NCBI RefSeq assembly: GCF_014642075.1
Contig: NZ_BMIK01000001.1
Coordinates: 687,915-751,914 of the forward strand
Origin: Parapedobacter defluvii
GTDB taxonomy: Bacteria > Bacteroidota > Bacteroidia > Sphingobacteriales > Sphingobacteriaceae
DNA length: 64,000 bases
Reading direction: 5' to 3'
In this document: one piece after another, positions 52,719 to 60,400 of the stretch
How the letters are laid out: each line of letters opens with the position of its first letter
Numbering within the stretch: position 1 is the stretch's first letter
Made by a program: the position numbers and the translations under genes
Notes under the pieces: model-generated
Seen by the model: only the letters and a program-made list of their open reading frames with translations
Databases searched by the model: none
Told to the model about the DNA's origin: nothing

Positions 52719-54197
52719 ATGTACACAAAGATGTCAACGAAACGATATATACTCAGTTTTATTTTTTTCTTGCTGATTTCTTCGGTTTTTGCAACCGAAT
52801 ATAATGCCTCTTTTTTCGGAATTAAATCCAATGGAACTACACTGAATACCAGCTCGATCCAGAAAGCGGTCAACTTTATCAGTGAACGGGGCGGGGGTAC
52901 GTTGAAATTCTACGTCGGACGGTACCTGACGGGTACCATCGTGTTGAAGCCCAACGTAACGATCCACCTGGAGGAGGGAGCCGTGCTGGTCGGGTCGACC
53001 AACATTTACGACTATAACATCGATACGCCCAATTGTGCATTGATTTACGGCAAAGGGGTCGACAACATCGCCATCAAAGGGAAAGGCGTGATTGACGGAC
53101 AGGGCAGGGAGGTGGCTTACCATTTGATGGATCAGATCCATAATGGGATCATCGCCGATCCGCTGGATTACGACCGCCCCCGGAACAGACGCCCGAAAGC
53201 AATCTATCTGCGGGAATGCAGCAATGTACGGATTGAAGGAGTTACCATCCGGAATGCGGCCGACTGGGTGCAGACGTACGACCAATGTGAAGATATAGTG
53301 ATCGATGGAATCACGGTAGACAGCAAGGCTTTCTGGAACAACGATGGGATCGACATCGTGGATTGCAAAAATTTTAAGCTGTTGAATTCCTTCATCGACT
53401 CAGCGGATGATGCGATTTGCCTGAAGTCGCACGATGCTTCGAAGCGATGTGAAAACGTGGAAATCCGAAACTGCGTGGCCCGGTCAAGCGCGAATGGAAT
53501 CAAATTCGGTACCGTATCGGCGGGCGGATATAAAAACATCCGGATCATCAACAACAAGGTCTATGATACGTTCCGTTCAGCATTCACGATTGCTACGCCG
53601 GATGGTGGGATCGTGGAAGATATACTGGTGGATAGCCTGTATGCGTACAATACCGGTAATCCGCTGTACCTGCGTATCGGTGCGCGGTGGAATAACGGAA
53701 GGCAGGGCGCCCTAAGTAACGTGGTGATCCAGAACATGTATGTGGAAGTGGCGGCTGATAAACCCGATGCCGGTTATTCGTACGAAGGTCCTGTCGAGGA
53801 CAATCCGCGGAATATATCCCCATCCAGCATTGTGGGGCTGAAAGACCAGCCGATCCGCAACGTCACCCTTCGCAATATAGCATTTGTTTATCCGGGAGGC
53901 GGGAATCCTAACTATGCATACCGGGGAACTACCGAAGAAGAATTGGCCGCGATTCCGGAAATGGCAGATGCTTACCCGGAGTTCTCCCAATTCAAAGAGC
54001 TCCCCGCCTGGGGTTTTTACATCCGCCACGCAGAAGGGATTACCTTCGAAAACGTAAAGCTGCGGGCGGAAGCGAAGGATTATCGCCCCGCCTTGGTCCT
54101 GGACGACGTGAAGGGATACGATGTGTCGGGATTGACCGTGGAAGAGGGAAAGAATAAAAAGAAAAAACAGATCTTTGTACAAAATTCCAAGAAATGA
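52719..54197 (+). CDS. GH28-like beta-helix glycosidase, copy 2
   Basis: The 492-residue protein has a signal peptide and is a close paralogue of copy 1 (same length). It contains NNDGIDIVDC and SADDAICLKS and a following RSSANGIKFGTVSAGG segment. It probably has the same type of pectic specificity with a different site preference. Its ATG lies one base after the short paralogue's stop, and the stop overlaps the GH92 ATG (ATGA). Confidence 0.82.
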   Translation: MYTKMSTKRYILSFIFFLLISSVFATEYNASFFGIKSNGTTLNTSSIQKAVNFISERGGGTLKFYVGRYLTGTIVLKPNVTIHLEEGAVLVGSTNIYDYNIDTPNCALIYGKGVDNIAIKGKGVIDGQGREVAYHLMDQIHNGIIADPLDYDRPRNRRPKAIYLRECSNVRIEGVTIRNAADWVQTYDQCEDIVIDGITVDSKAFWNNDGIDIVDCKNFKLLNSFIDSADDAICLKSHDASKRCENVEIRNCVARSSANGIKFGTVSAGGYKNIRIINNKVYDTFRSAFTIATPDGGIVEDILVDSLYAYNTGNPLYLRIGARWNNGRQGALSNVVIQNMYVEVAADKPDAGYSYEGPVEDNPRNISPSSIVGLKDQPIRNVTLRNIAFVYPGGGNPNYAYRGTTEEELAAIPEMADAYPEFSQFKELPAWGFYIRHAEGITFENVKLRAEAKDYRPALVLDDVKGYDVSGLTVEEGKNKKKKQIFVQNSKK

Positions 54198-56482
54198 TGC
54201 GCGTTTCAATCCTTATGCTGGGTCTTGTTGTTTCATGTGGTTTAGCAAACGCACAGAAGCGGCCGGTGGACTATGTAAATCCCCTGATCGGCACCGCACG
54301 GATGGGCCATACCTTTCCGGGGGCGACCGTACCTTTCGGCTCTGTGCAGTTGAGTCCGGAAACCGATACGTTGTCGTATGAAGTGGACGGCGCATATAAC
54401 AAAGATGTGTATCGGTACTGTGCCGGTTACCAATACGACGACCCCACTATCGTCGGATTCAGCCATACCCATTTCAGCGGTACGGGCCACTCCGACCTGG
54501 GAGACTTTTTGATCATGCCCACGGTAGGCGAACTCAAGCTGAATCCAGGCACGGCGGACGATACCGGGACAGGGTACCGCAGTAAATTCTCACACGACCG
54601 TGAAGTTGCCGAAGCTAACTACTATAAGGTACTGCTGGACGACTACAACGTCACCGCTGAACTGACCACATCGGAGCGGGTGGGTTTTCACCGCTATACT
54701 TTTCCCAAAACAGCGGATGCACATATCGTATTTGATCTGAAAGCCGGCATCTATAATTACGATGGGAAGAACGTTTGGACGTTCGTCCGGGTGGTAAACG
54801 ACACGCTGGTTACCGGGTATCGGCAGACAAATGGCTGGGCGCGTACACGTACGGTATATTTTGCGATGACTTTTTCCAGGCCGTTTAAAAGTTATGGGCG
54901 GAAGAGTCACGACCAACCTCAGGTATACAGGGGATTTTGGCGGAAGTTCAACCAGGAAAAGAACTTCGCGGATCTGGCAGGAAGGGACATGACGATGTAT
55001 TTCGATTTTGATACCCGGGAGGATGAAGAGGTACAGGTCAAACTGGCGCTCTCACCGGTGAGTCAACAGAATGCCCTGGCAAATCTATACCAGGAGATTC
55101 CAGACTGGGATTTCGATTCGGTGAAAGCCGCCGGACAGGAATGGTGGAATAAAGAGTTGTCCAGGATTGATGTCGAAACGGTGACCGAGGATGACAAGGT
55201 CAATTTCTATACGTCGATGTACCATACCTTTTTGGGACCGACCGTCTATATGGATGCAAACGGGCAATACCGGGGATTGGATCAGGAAACGCATGTGGCA
55301 GAGGGTTTTGTTAACTACACCTCGTTTTCGTTATGGGACACCTTCCGTGCGCTGCATCCCTATTTCAACATTGTGCAACCCAGCCGCAATGCCGATATGG
55401 TTGCTTCCATGCTGGCGCATTACGACCAAAGTGTATTGGGCATGCTCCCCATCTGGTCCCATTACGCCAATGACAACTGGTGTATGAGTGGATACCATGC
55501 CGTTTCCGTTATTGCGGATGCCATTGTGAAAGGAGTGTATACCGGAGATGCGGAAAAAGCGCTGGAGGCGTGCATCGCCACGTCAAACCGGGAAGATTAC
55601 GAGGGAATCGGCGAGTACATCCGGAGGGGATATATTCCGGCAGATCTTAATGGTACTTCCGTATCTTCAACGCTCGAATATGCGTATGACGACTGGTGCA
55701 TTGCGCAGATCGCCAAGAAGCTGGGGAAAGAAGCAATCTATCAGCAATACATGGAGCGGGCGGGGAACTGGAAAAACGTGTTCGACGGACGCATCGGTTT
55801 CATGCGGCCGAAAAACTCGGATGGTGAATTTGTAAAAAGCTTTGATGTGCTGGATACGCACGGGCAGGGATTCATCGAAGGGAACTCATGGAATTTCAGC
55901 CTTTTCATTCCGCATGATCCACACGCGCTTATCGGATTACATGGAGGGGAGAAGAAGCTGGCTGCGTATCTGGATAGCCTGTTTACCATGGAGCTGCCCG
56001 ATAAATATTTTGAAAATACGGAAGATATTTCCCGGGATGGGATCATCGGTAATTACGTGCACGGCAATGAACCTTCGCACCATGTGGCATACCTGTACAA
56101 CTATGTGGGGCAGCCCTGGAAAACCCAGGAGCGTGTCCGGTACATTCTGAATGAAATGTATCAGGCCCGGCCCGATGGCCTTGGCGGCAATGACGATTGC
56201 GGGCAGATGAGTGCTTGGTATATTTTTGGCGCACTGGGCTTTTACCCGATTTCACCCGGTTCGTTGACGTACGAGCTGGGGAGTCCGTTGATCAAACAGG
56301 CGAAGCTGAACCTGGAAAATGGCAAGACGTTTACCGTCCGGGCAACAAACCAGTCGCCGGATCATGTATATGTCTCCAAGGTATTATTGAACGGAACTCC
56401 ATTAAAGCGGCATCACATCACACATGAAGAAATCATGGGTGGAGGTGTGCTGGAGTTCGTCATGAGTAAAAAGCCGAGATAA
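54194..56482 (+). CDS. GH92-like alpha-mannosidase
   Basis: The 762-residue protein has a signal peptide and the GH92 pattern: VDYVNPLIGTARMGHTFPGA near the N-terminus, then GFSHTHFSGTGHSDLGD, and GNDDCGQMSAWYIFGALGFYP near residue 664. GH92 enzymes are exo-acting alpha-mannosidases that need calcium. It overlaps copy 2 of the GH28 genes by an ATGA. The stop directly abuts the convergent thioesterase gene. Confidence 0.88.
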   Translation: MMRVSILMLGLVVSCGLANAQKRPVDYVNPLIGTARMGHTFPGATVPFGSVQLSPETDTLSYEVDGAYNKDVYRYCAGYQYDDPTIVGFSHTHFSGTGHSDLGDFLIMPTVGELKLNPGTADDTGTGYRSKFSHDREVAEANYYKVLLDDYNVTAELTTSERVGFHRYTFPKTADAHIVFDLKAGIYNYDGKNVWTFVRVVNDTLVTGYRQTNGWARTRTVYFAMTFSRPFKSYGRKSHDQPQVYRGFWRKFNQEKNFADLAGRDMTMYFDFDTREDEEVQVKLALSPVSQQNALANLYQEIPDWDFDSVKAAGQEWWNKELSRIDVETVTEDDKVNFYTSMYHTFLGPTVYMDANGQYRGLDQETHVAEGFVNYTSFSLWDTFRALHPYFNIVQPSRNADMVASMLAHYDQSVLGMLPIWSHYANDNWCMSGYHAVSVIADAIVKGVYTGDAEKALEACIATSNREDYEGIGEYIRRGYIPADLNGTSVSSTLEYAYDDWCIAQIAKKLGKEAIYQQYMERAGNWKNVFDGRIGFMRPKNSDGEFVKSFDVLDTHGQGFIEGNSWNFSLFIPHDPHALIGLHGGEKKLAAYLDSLFTMELPDKYFENTEDISRDGIIGNYVHGNEPSHHVAYLYNYVGQPWKTQERVRYILNEMYQARPDGLGGNDDCGQMSAWYIFGALGFYPISPGSLTYELGSPLIKQAKLNLENGKTFTVRATNQSPDHVYVSKVLLNGTPLKRHHITHEEIMGGGVLEFVMSKKPR

Positions 56483-57007
56483 TTACTCCCGCACCACTTC
56501 TTTGAACAGGTTCTGCAGTTCTTTGGCATCTTTGGGTTTCAGCTTGCCGGCCAGAACTAATCGTAGTTCACGGCGTTGGAGTGCTTCATTGTAGAGCTTC
56601 TTCTCCTCATCCGTTTCGGGGATCAGCTGAGGTACGGCAATGGTTCGGCCATTCTGGTCGATGGCGACAAACGTATAAAAGGCTTCGTTAGAGCGAACCT
56701 TGGTGCCTGAGGGGATATTCTGCGCCGAGACCACCAAGCGGACCTCCACTGAGGTATGAAAGGCACGTGTTACCTTCGCCTCAATGCTGATAACATCTCC
56801 CAATTTGATGGGATGTTTGAACGATACGTTATCGACCGAGGCGGTTACGACAATCCGGTTGCAATGCTTTTGGGCCGATATCGCTGCAGCAATATCCATC
56901 CAATGCAAGAGCCGCCCGCCCATCAGGTTGTTCAGTGTGTTGGTATCATTGGGCAGCACCAACTCATTCATGATGGTGTAGGATTCGCGCGCAAATTTTT
57001 GGGTCAT
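56483..57007 (-). CDS. Acyl-CoA thioesterase (YciA/ACOT type)
   Basis: The 174-residue hotdog protein has the acyl-CoA thioesterase pattern NTLNNLMGGRLLHWMDIAAAI and a VTASVDNVSFKHPIKLGD strand set. It hydrolyses acyl-CoA. A CATCTTTG word lies 4 nt before the ATG. It is not obviously linked to the glycan locus and converges on the GH92 gene with no gap. Confidence 0.85.
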   Translation of the reverse strand: MTQKFARESYTIMNELVLPNDTNTLNNLMGGRLLHWMDIAAAISAQKHCNRIVVTASVDNVSFKHPIKLGDVISIEAKVTRAFHTSVEVRLVVSAQNIPSGTKVRSNEAFYTFVAIDQNGRTIAVPQLIPETDEEKKLYNEALQRRELRLVLAGKLKPKDAKELQNLFKEVVRE

Positions 57008-57011
57008 ACTG

Positions 57012-57019
57012 CAAAGATG
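57012..57019 (-). promoter_or_regulatory. -7-like box before the thioesterase gene
   Basis: The minus strand reads CATCTTTG, one base from TAnnTTTG, ending 4 nt before the ATG. No -33 element is clear. Confidence 0.25.
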
Positions 57020-57042
57020 GGATTATTTTTCGGGTTTTTCTC

Positions 57043-57087
57043 AAAGATGCCAAGCCGCAAAGAACACTTTAACGGCTTGGCGTCTTT
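57043..57087. repeat. REP-like hairpin between thioesterase and RmlD genes
   Basis: AAAGATGCCAAGCCG (57043-57057) and CGGCTTGGCGTCTTT (57073-57087) pair over 15 positions with one G-T wobble around a 15-nt loop. The 'aagccgcaaag...cggcttggcgtctttgcg' type is a dispersed element I have seen in Bacteroidota intergenic DNA (memory only). It may also serve as a terminator for the RmlD-like gene. Confidence 0.5.
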
Positions 57088-57105
57088 GCGCTTCTGCGGG
57101 GGATA

Positions 57106-58011
57106 TTATTGCCTCCGAAGCTGCTGGTCGACCAACTCCAATCCTTCCTGAAAGCTATGGGGGTTGTAACCCAATACGGAACGGGCCTTATCAAGGATAA
57201 ATCCCGTTCGTGCGGGTCTTGGAGCTGCTTGGCTCAACGTGGAAGAACTCACTTCACGGATAAGCGATTTATCCAATCCCCAGAAGTCGGCCACGGCTGC
57301 CACCAATTCATGGATGGCGAACAGGTCCTTGCCCGAAATATGAAAAATTCCTTCCGCCCCTTGGGTGGCAGCAAGCAGGCATGCTTGGGCAAGGTCCTCG
57401 GCTAATGTGGGCATGCGCCATTGATCGTTCACGACGTTTAAGGGCTGTCCCTTTTCGAGTGCACCTTTGGCCCATAATACGATGTTACTCCGGCTCATAT
57501 CAGCCACGATACCATACACCAGGATGGTACGCAGAATAGCCCACTTGCAGGAGGATTGCTGAATGATTTTTTCGGCATCCCATTTACTTTGGCCGTATAA
57601 GCTCAACGGATTGGGCTCGGCATCCTCCGCGTACGGCCCTTCTTTTCCGTCAAAAATGAAGTCTGTGGACAGGTGAATGAGATGGATACCATAGATTTCG
57701 CACAGTTCAACGAGCGATGCCACGGCTTCGACATTTAGTTTCCGGCAACCTTCGGGATCGTGCTCACACGCGTCGACGTTGGTCATTGCCGCAGTATTGA
57801 TGATTACATCCGGGCGGTATTCGGCCACCGTCTCACGGAGCCGTTGCGGGTCAACGATATCCAAATCAATGTAGTGATATCCATTTTTTACGGGATGGCG
57901 ATTCTCGCCACGCGACGTGGCGATCAGTTCGATGGAGTTATCCGCAAGTGCTAAATCTGTTATTTTTTGGCCCAATAGGCCATTGCTGCCGGTTACGAGG
58001 ATTTTGTTCAT
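57106..58011 (-). CDS. RmlD-like dTDP-4-dehydrorhamnose reductase
   Basis: The 301-residue SDR has an N-terminal TGSNGLLGQ nucleotide motif, the STDFIFDG segment and the YGQSKWDAE catalytic Tyr-x-x-x-Lys. It matches RmlD-type reductases, which make dTDP-L-rhamnose or related sugars. No other rml genes are nearby, so the assignment to rhamnose is moderate. The ATG at 58011 is chosen over an upstream start at 58035 because a TATCTTTG promoter box lies at 58019-58026, inside that longer form. Confidence 0.8.
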   Translation of the reverse strand: MNKILVTGSNGLLGQKITDLALADNSIELIATSRGENRHPVKNGYHYIDLDIVDPQRLRETVAEYRPDVIINTAAMTNVDACEHDPEGCRKLNVEAVASLVELCEIYGIHLIHLSTDFIFDGKEGPYAEDAEPNPLSLYGQSKWDAEKIIQQSSCKWAILRTILVYGIVADMSRSNIVLWAKGALEKGQPLNVVNDQWRMPTLAEDLAQACLLAATQGAEGIFHISGKDLFAIHELVAAVADFWGLDKSLIREVSSSTLSQAAPRPARTGFILDKARSVLGYNPHSFQEGLELVDQQLRRQ

Positions 58012-58018
58012 ATGGCGA

Positions 58019-58026
58019 CAAAGATA
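58019..58026 (-). promoter_or_regulatory. -7 box before the RmlD-like gene
   Basis: The minus strand reads TATCTTTG, an exact TAnnTTTG match, 7 nt before the ATG. It supports the shorter start. A -33 TTG at the standard distance is not seen. Confidence 0.35.
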
Positions 58027-58060
58027 CACATACAAAACTTTTCTATCAGCACAGTACAGG

Positions 58061-58160
58061 TTGCTTTTTTAAAGTGAATACCTACCTTTGGTAATACGTC
58101 ATTAGCTTTGCTGTATTTTTTATGACTTTATAAACCTGGTATGCATAATTGTATAGAAAT
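58061..58160 (+). pseudogene. Decayed duplicate of the sigma-gene promoter, leader and start
   Basis: The 426-bp gap before ECF sigma gene 2 contains an older copy of that gene's own upstream region. TTGCTTTTTT (58061) then 19 nt from the TTG to TACCTTTG (58083-58090) is followed by TTTATAAACCTG (58127-58138) and ATGCATAATTGTATAGA (58141). The intact copy has TTGCTTTTTT, TATCTTTG, TTTATAAACCTG (58422-58433) and ATGCGTAAGTACATAGA at the real start. After the ATG, 10 of 14 bases agree. The frame does not continue usefully, so I read this as the remnant of a duplicated or recombined sigma unit. Confidence 0.6.
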
Positions 58161-58346
58161 TCCATCGCAGAATTTATTCGTTTGTTCATGGTATTCATCA
58201 ATTTTAATTAGAAGGTGCCTGATAAGCGCTACTGTCGTGCATATGAGATAGACTGGTTTCCAATAAAAGGGGGTAGTATTGCAACGTAATTAATAGCTTA
58301 ATAGGAGGCCGATGGAAGATAGTTTTTTATCCAAATACAATTGAAC

Positions 58347-58376
58347 TTGCTTTTTTGGAGCTAATACATATCTTTG
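58347..58376 (+). promoter_or_regulatory. Promoter of ECF sigma gene 2
   Basis: TTG (58347-58349), a 19-nt spacer and TATCTTTG (58369-58376) fit the Bacteroidota pattern. The sigma ATG is 61 nt downstream. The same TTGCTTTTTT stretch occurs at the decayed copy (58061) and again upstream of the FecR gene (59115). Confidence 0.65.
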
Positions 58377-58437
58377 GTAGGGAGAAAAAAGTAGCAGTTT
58401 GCTCTTCCCTAAATTGCCAATTTTATAAACCTGATTT

Positions 58438-59001
58438 ATGCGTAAGTACATAGATAAGGCAGATGATGAGTTAATAAGCTTGTTGAAAAATGACGATGAA
58501 CAAGCTTTTACGGAATTATATAACCGATATTGGAAAAAGCTTTTCGTAATTGCAGCTAATCGGATTACTCATATAGAAGATGCTGAAGAAATTGTACAGG
58601 ATATCTTCACTGCCCTTTGGCGTAGGCGGCAAACCTTGAGTCTCAAGTCAGAATTAACGAACTACCTCGCTGTATCCGTAAAATATCGGATCATAAAGAT
58701 GCTAGATAAGTACCATAACCAGGAGCGGTATATCGATTCGGTGGTATCCCAAGATCAAGTAGACGATTCTACACAGGAATGGTTGGCTTTTGAGGAACTC
58801 CGTGCAGAGCTTGCCAAATATACACAGCAGCTTCCTGAGAAATGCCGGCTGGTTTTCCAATTGAGCCGGGAAGATGGGTATTCCCAAAAACAGATCGCAG
58901 AGGCTTTGCAGATTTCCGAAAAGACCGTCGAAGCACACCTTGGAAAAGCATTCAAAACGTTACGGTCCAAATTAGCTAGTTTCATGACGACATTATTGTA
59001 G
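58438..59001 (+). CDS. ECF RNA polymerase sigma factor 2
   Basis: The 187-residue sigma-70 ECF protein has region 2 (DDEQAFTELYNRYWKKLF, then AEEIVQDIFTALWRRR) and region 4 (LPEKCRLVFQLSREDGYSQKQIAEALQISEKTVEAHL). It resembles the sigma factor at 40233 but is clearly distinct. It precedes a FecR gene by about 150 bp. The upstream region carries a good promoter and a decayed duplicate of it. Confidence 0.92.
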   Translation: MRKYIDKADDELISLLKNDDEQAFTELYNRYWKKLFVIAANRITHIEDAEEIVQDIFTALWRRRQTLSLKSELTNYLAVSVKYRIIKMLDKYHNQERYIDSVVSQDQVDDSTQEWLAFEELRAELAKYTQQLPEKCRLVFQLSREDGYSQKQIAEALQISEKTVEAHLGKAFKTLRSKLASFMTTLL

Positions 59002-59114
59002 TTTGTCGTCGTCATGTCGGTATCGTCATGCAGTTTCAGTAAGGTCCCTCGATTTACTGAATCGTAAAGATATCTTACATGACCAACGGAATATTTCAAC
59101 AAAAACTAGGGGAT

Positions 59115-59150
59115 TTGCTTTTTTGCGGGTACATACAAGTAAAGAACCAA
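59115..59150 (+). promoter_or_regulatory. Possible promoter before FecR gene 2
   Basis: TTGCTTTTTT at 59115 repeats the -33 region seen at 58061 and 58347, but the expected -7 position reads AAGTAAAG and does not match TAnnTTTG. It may be recognised by the ECF sigma itself rather than the housekeeping factor. It lies 40 nt before the ATG. Confidence 0.3.
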
Positions 59151-59154
59151 TTTG

Positions 59155-60351
59155 ATGACCGAAAAGAAACGACACCAAGAACTGGCATCCAAGTGGCTAA
59201 ATGGTACGATCACCGAGATAGAGAAATCGGAGTTCAGGGCTTGGTATGACGGGCATGTGGATGGTCGGTTTGAAGTACCATCGTCATTTGCGGGTAGCGA
59301 AGAAGAGTTGAGCGATCGGATCTTAATGAAAATTCGGGAGAATATGCATCAAGAGATCACGGCAACGGTAAAATTTAGGTATCGTTGGGTCATTGGCATT
59401 GCGGCATCTATCCTATTATTTATATCAATTGGTGTTTATTTTTGGTCTATAAGTTCACCAAAAAATATGGATAGTCCCTTGACTCGGCAGGATGTAGAGC
59501 CCGGTGGAAATCGAGCGACACTCATGTTGGCAGATGGACGTGTTGTCGATTTAAGTGCAGATCAATCGGGTATTGTTGTTGGAAAAGAATTAGCTTATAA
59601 CGATGGGACTGCGGTCCTTGCACATGAATTGCCGTTACGAAAGAATGCTTCACGTTTCATGTGCCTGAGTACACCAAAAGGCGGTCAATATCAAATTACA
59701 TTGCCGGACGGCACCCGAGTTTGGTTAAATTCAGCATCTTCCCTGAGATATCCTGAGGCGTTTCCTACGGATAGACGAACCGTAATCCTTGAAGGAGAAG
59801 CATATTTTGAAGTAAAAAATAGGAGTAATGTGCCGTTTGAAGTGGTGAGCAAGGGTCAGGTTGTAGAAGTGCTTGGTACCCAATTTAATATTAATGCCTA
59901 TAAAGATGAAAAGAAAATAAAGACTACGTTGGTTGAGGGCTCGATATCTGTACGTCCTCACGTGGCAGATCAACAGATTGCACACAACATTGGATCTATA
60001 CTAGATAGTAAGTCTGTGATGATCCTAAAGCCCGGGGAACAGGCTGTATTAACGGAAGATGGCGTACAGGTAAATAAGGTGAATACCGAAGAGTTCACAG
60101 CATGGAAAGACGGGTATTTCTATTTCCGCGATGCTACGTTACAAGATGTAATGAAGCAATTTAGTCGTTGGTATGATGTTGATATACAATATGGCATGTT
60201 GTCGGTAGACGACGGGGACCTGTTTGTGGGGAAAATTCCGAGAGAAGTGAGCTTGGCTACGGCAGTACAAGTAATAAAGGGAACCGGAGTTCAGATCGAA
60301 TTCAGCGAAAAAGAACGCTCCGTCGTTATTAAAGATTTTATTGCGAATTGA
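59155..60351 (+). CDS. FecR family anti-sigma factor 2
   Basis: The 398-residue protein has an N-terminal cytoplasmic part, one membrane helix (about 78-97), a FecR core (LPDGTRVWLNSASSLRYP) and a C-terminal DUF4974-type domain. It should control ECF sigma factor 2. The usual SusC with an STN domain is not found next to it in this window. I use the ATG at 59155; a TTG precedes it directly. Confidence 0.9.
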   Translation: MTEKKRHQELASKWLNGTITEIEKSEFRAWYDGHVDGRFEVPSSFAGSEEELSDRILMKIRENMHQEITATVKFRYRWVIGIAASILLFISIGVYFWSISSPKNMDSPLTRQDVEPGGNRATLMLADGRVVDLSADQSGIVVGKELAYNDGTAVLAHELPLRKNASRFMCLSTPKGGQYQITLPDGTRVWLNSASSLRYPEAFPTDRRTVILEGEAYFEVKNRSNVPFEVVSKGQVVEVLGTQFNINAYKDEKKIKTTLVEGSISVRPHVADQQIAHNIGSILDSKSVMILKPGEQAVLTEDGVQVNKVNTEEFTAWKDGYFYFRDATLQDVMKQFSRWYDVDIQYGMLSVDDGDLFVGKIPREVSLATAVQVIKGTGVQIEFSEKERSVVIKDFIAN

Positions 60352-60400
60352 CACTATTTTAGATACACACAACTACGGATAAAATAAATAATTGAGAAAT

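Noticed and set aside
51983-54197. The short GH28-like gene as a frameshifted fragment of copy 2
   Set aside because: Copy 2 has its own signal peptide and full N-terminus right after the short gene, so the two are not pieces of one gene.
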